The position numbers and the translations under genes were made by a program. DNA of 64,000 bases from Siniperca chuatsi. Its lineage: Eukaryota > Chordata > Actinopteri > Centrarchiformes > Sinipercidae. Shown one piece after another: positions 63,561-64,000 of the stretch (positions within the stretch are counted from its first letter, which is position 1; each line of letters begins with the position of its first letter). The notes under the pieces were generated by a model. It was not told where the DNA came from, did not search any database, and saw only the letters and a program-made list of their open reading frames with translations. The DNA is taken from positions 15,067,822 to 15,131,821 of the forward strand of contig NC_058055.1 of NCBI RefSeq assembly GCF_020085105.1. The letters run 5' to 3'.

Positions 63561-64000
63561 GGTGACTGTATCCAGCTGAATGAGTAGCAAGTAAGGCATG
63601 ATTGCAGAACATTTTATCTAGGAGGAAAATAAAACCCAGACCCATCACATACCGAAGAAAAACAGAGACTTAACACCCCCTGAAAATCTTCATTTTGCTG
63701 ACCCACCAATGGTTTAACTTCTGACCTTGCTGCAGTGATGTAGAAGTGTACTCCAAGGTGTGGTCAGCACACGGTGACATCACTGTTGGATGTGGTTACA
63801 GGTGCAATAAAGAAAACTGCTGACCACTCCCATACCGCTGATGCTAGGTTACACTTAAAGAGGGAAGCGAACGAGAGAGAGCAGACACATGGCTGTGTTG
63901 CTCAGCAGGAAACACATAATGCAGAAGATTGCTGACCATTTGGAGACGAGAATAAACTCAGATCCAATATGTCTTACCTCAACACGTAAAAAATAAAAAA

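Overview
This is a vertebrate nuclear window, almost certainly from a percomorph-type teleost fish. Short exons sit between GT/AG introns, and CA/GT and CT microsatellites are abundant. There are also many decayed interspersed repeats of kinds I recall as common in spiny-rayed fishes. I see no operons, CRISPR arrays, phage or bacterial features. Most open frames are low-complexity or repeat translations; the real coding sequence lies in short spliced exons that I rebuilt by hand.

Four protein-coding genes are supported, all transcribed leftward (minus strand). From right to left they are ccna1 (cyclin A1, about 47.45-50.9 kb), spart/spg20 (spartin, 40.56-46.9 kb), ccdc169 (coiled-coil protein, 35.8-39.6 kb) and dclk1 (doublecortin-like kinase 1, from about 30 kb past the left edge). 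The gene content matches the DCLK1-CCDC169-SPART-CCNA1 neighbourhood I remember from human chromosome 13, which supports each call. SOHLH2, which I recall between DCLK1 and CCDC169 in human, was not recognised. ccna1 lies on the same strand as spart, unlike my memory of human.

dclk1: the window holds the two doublecortin domains and the start of the Ser/Pro linker (four coding exons at 29.55-29.19, 28.49-28.14, 12.44-12.34 and 8.05-7.95 kb). The kinase exons lie beyond position 1. A tiny exon at 382-397 has the phase and sequence expected of the alternative first exon of the short, doublecortin-less DCLK1 isoform, so the left edge is probably an internal promoter. The ccdc169, spart and ccna1 coding sequences rebuild completely with every splice phase consistent (189, 621 and 408 residues).

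Region by region: 0-30 kb is dclk1 with large repeat-strewn introns; 30-35.8 kb is intergenic; 35.8-51 kb is the compact three-gene block; 51-62 kb is a gene-poor stretch with repeats only; 62.1-63.6 kb holds a decayed coiled-coil coding relic of unknown parentage. The genes are neighbours by ancestry rather than by shared pathway: dclk1 acts on microtubules, spartin on lipid droplets, endosomes and ubiquitin ligases, cyclin A1 on the meiotic or germ-line cell cycle, and ccdc169 is uncharacterised. I found no convincing undescribed system. The best leads are the dclk1 internal promoter exon, the loss of the usual dclk1 start codon, the coiled-coil relic, and the dense repeat families.
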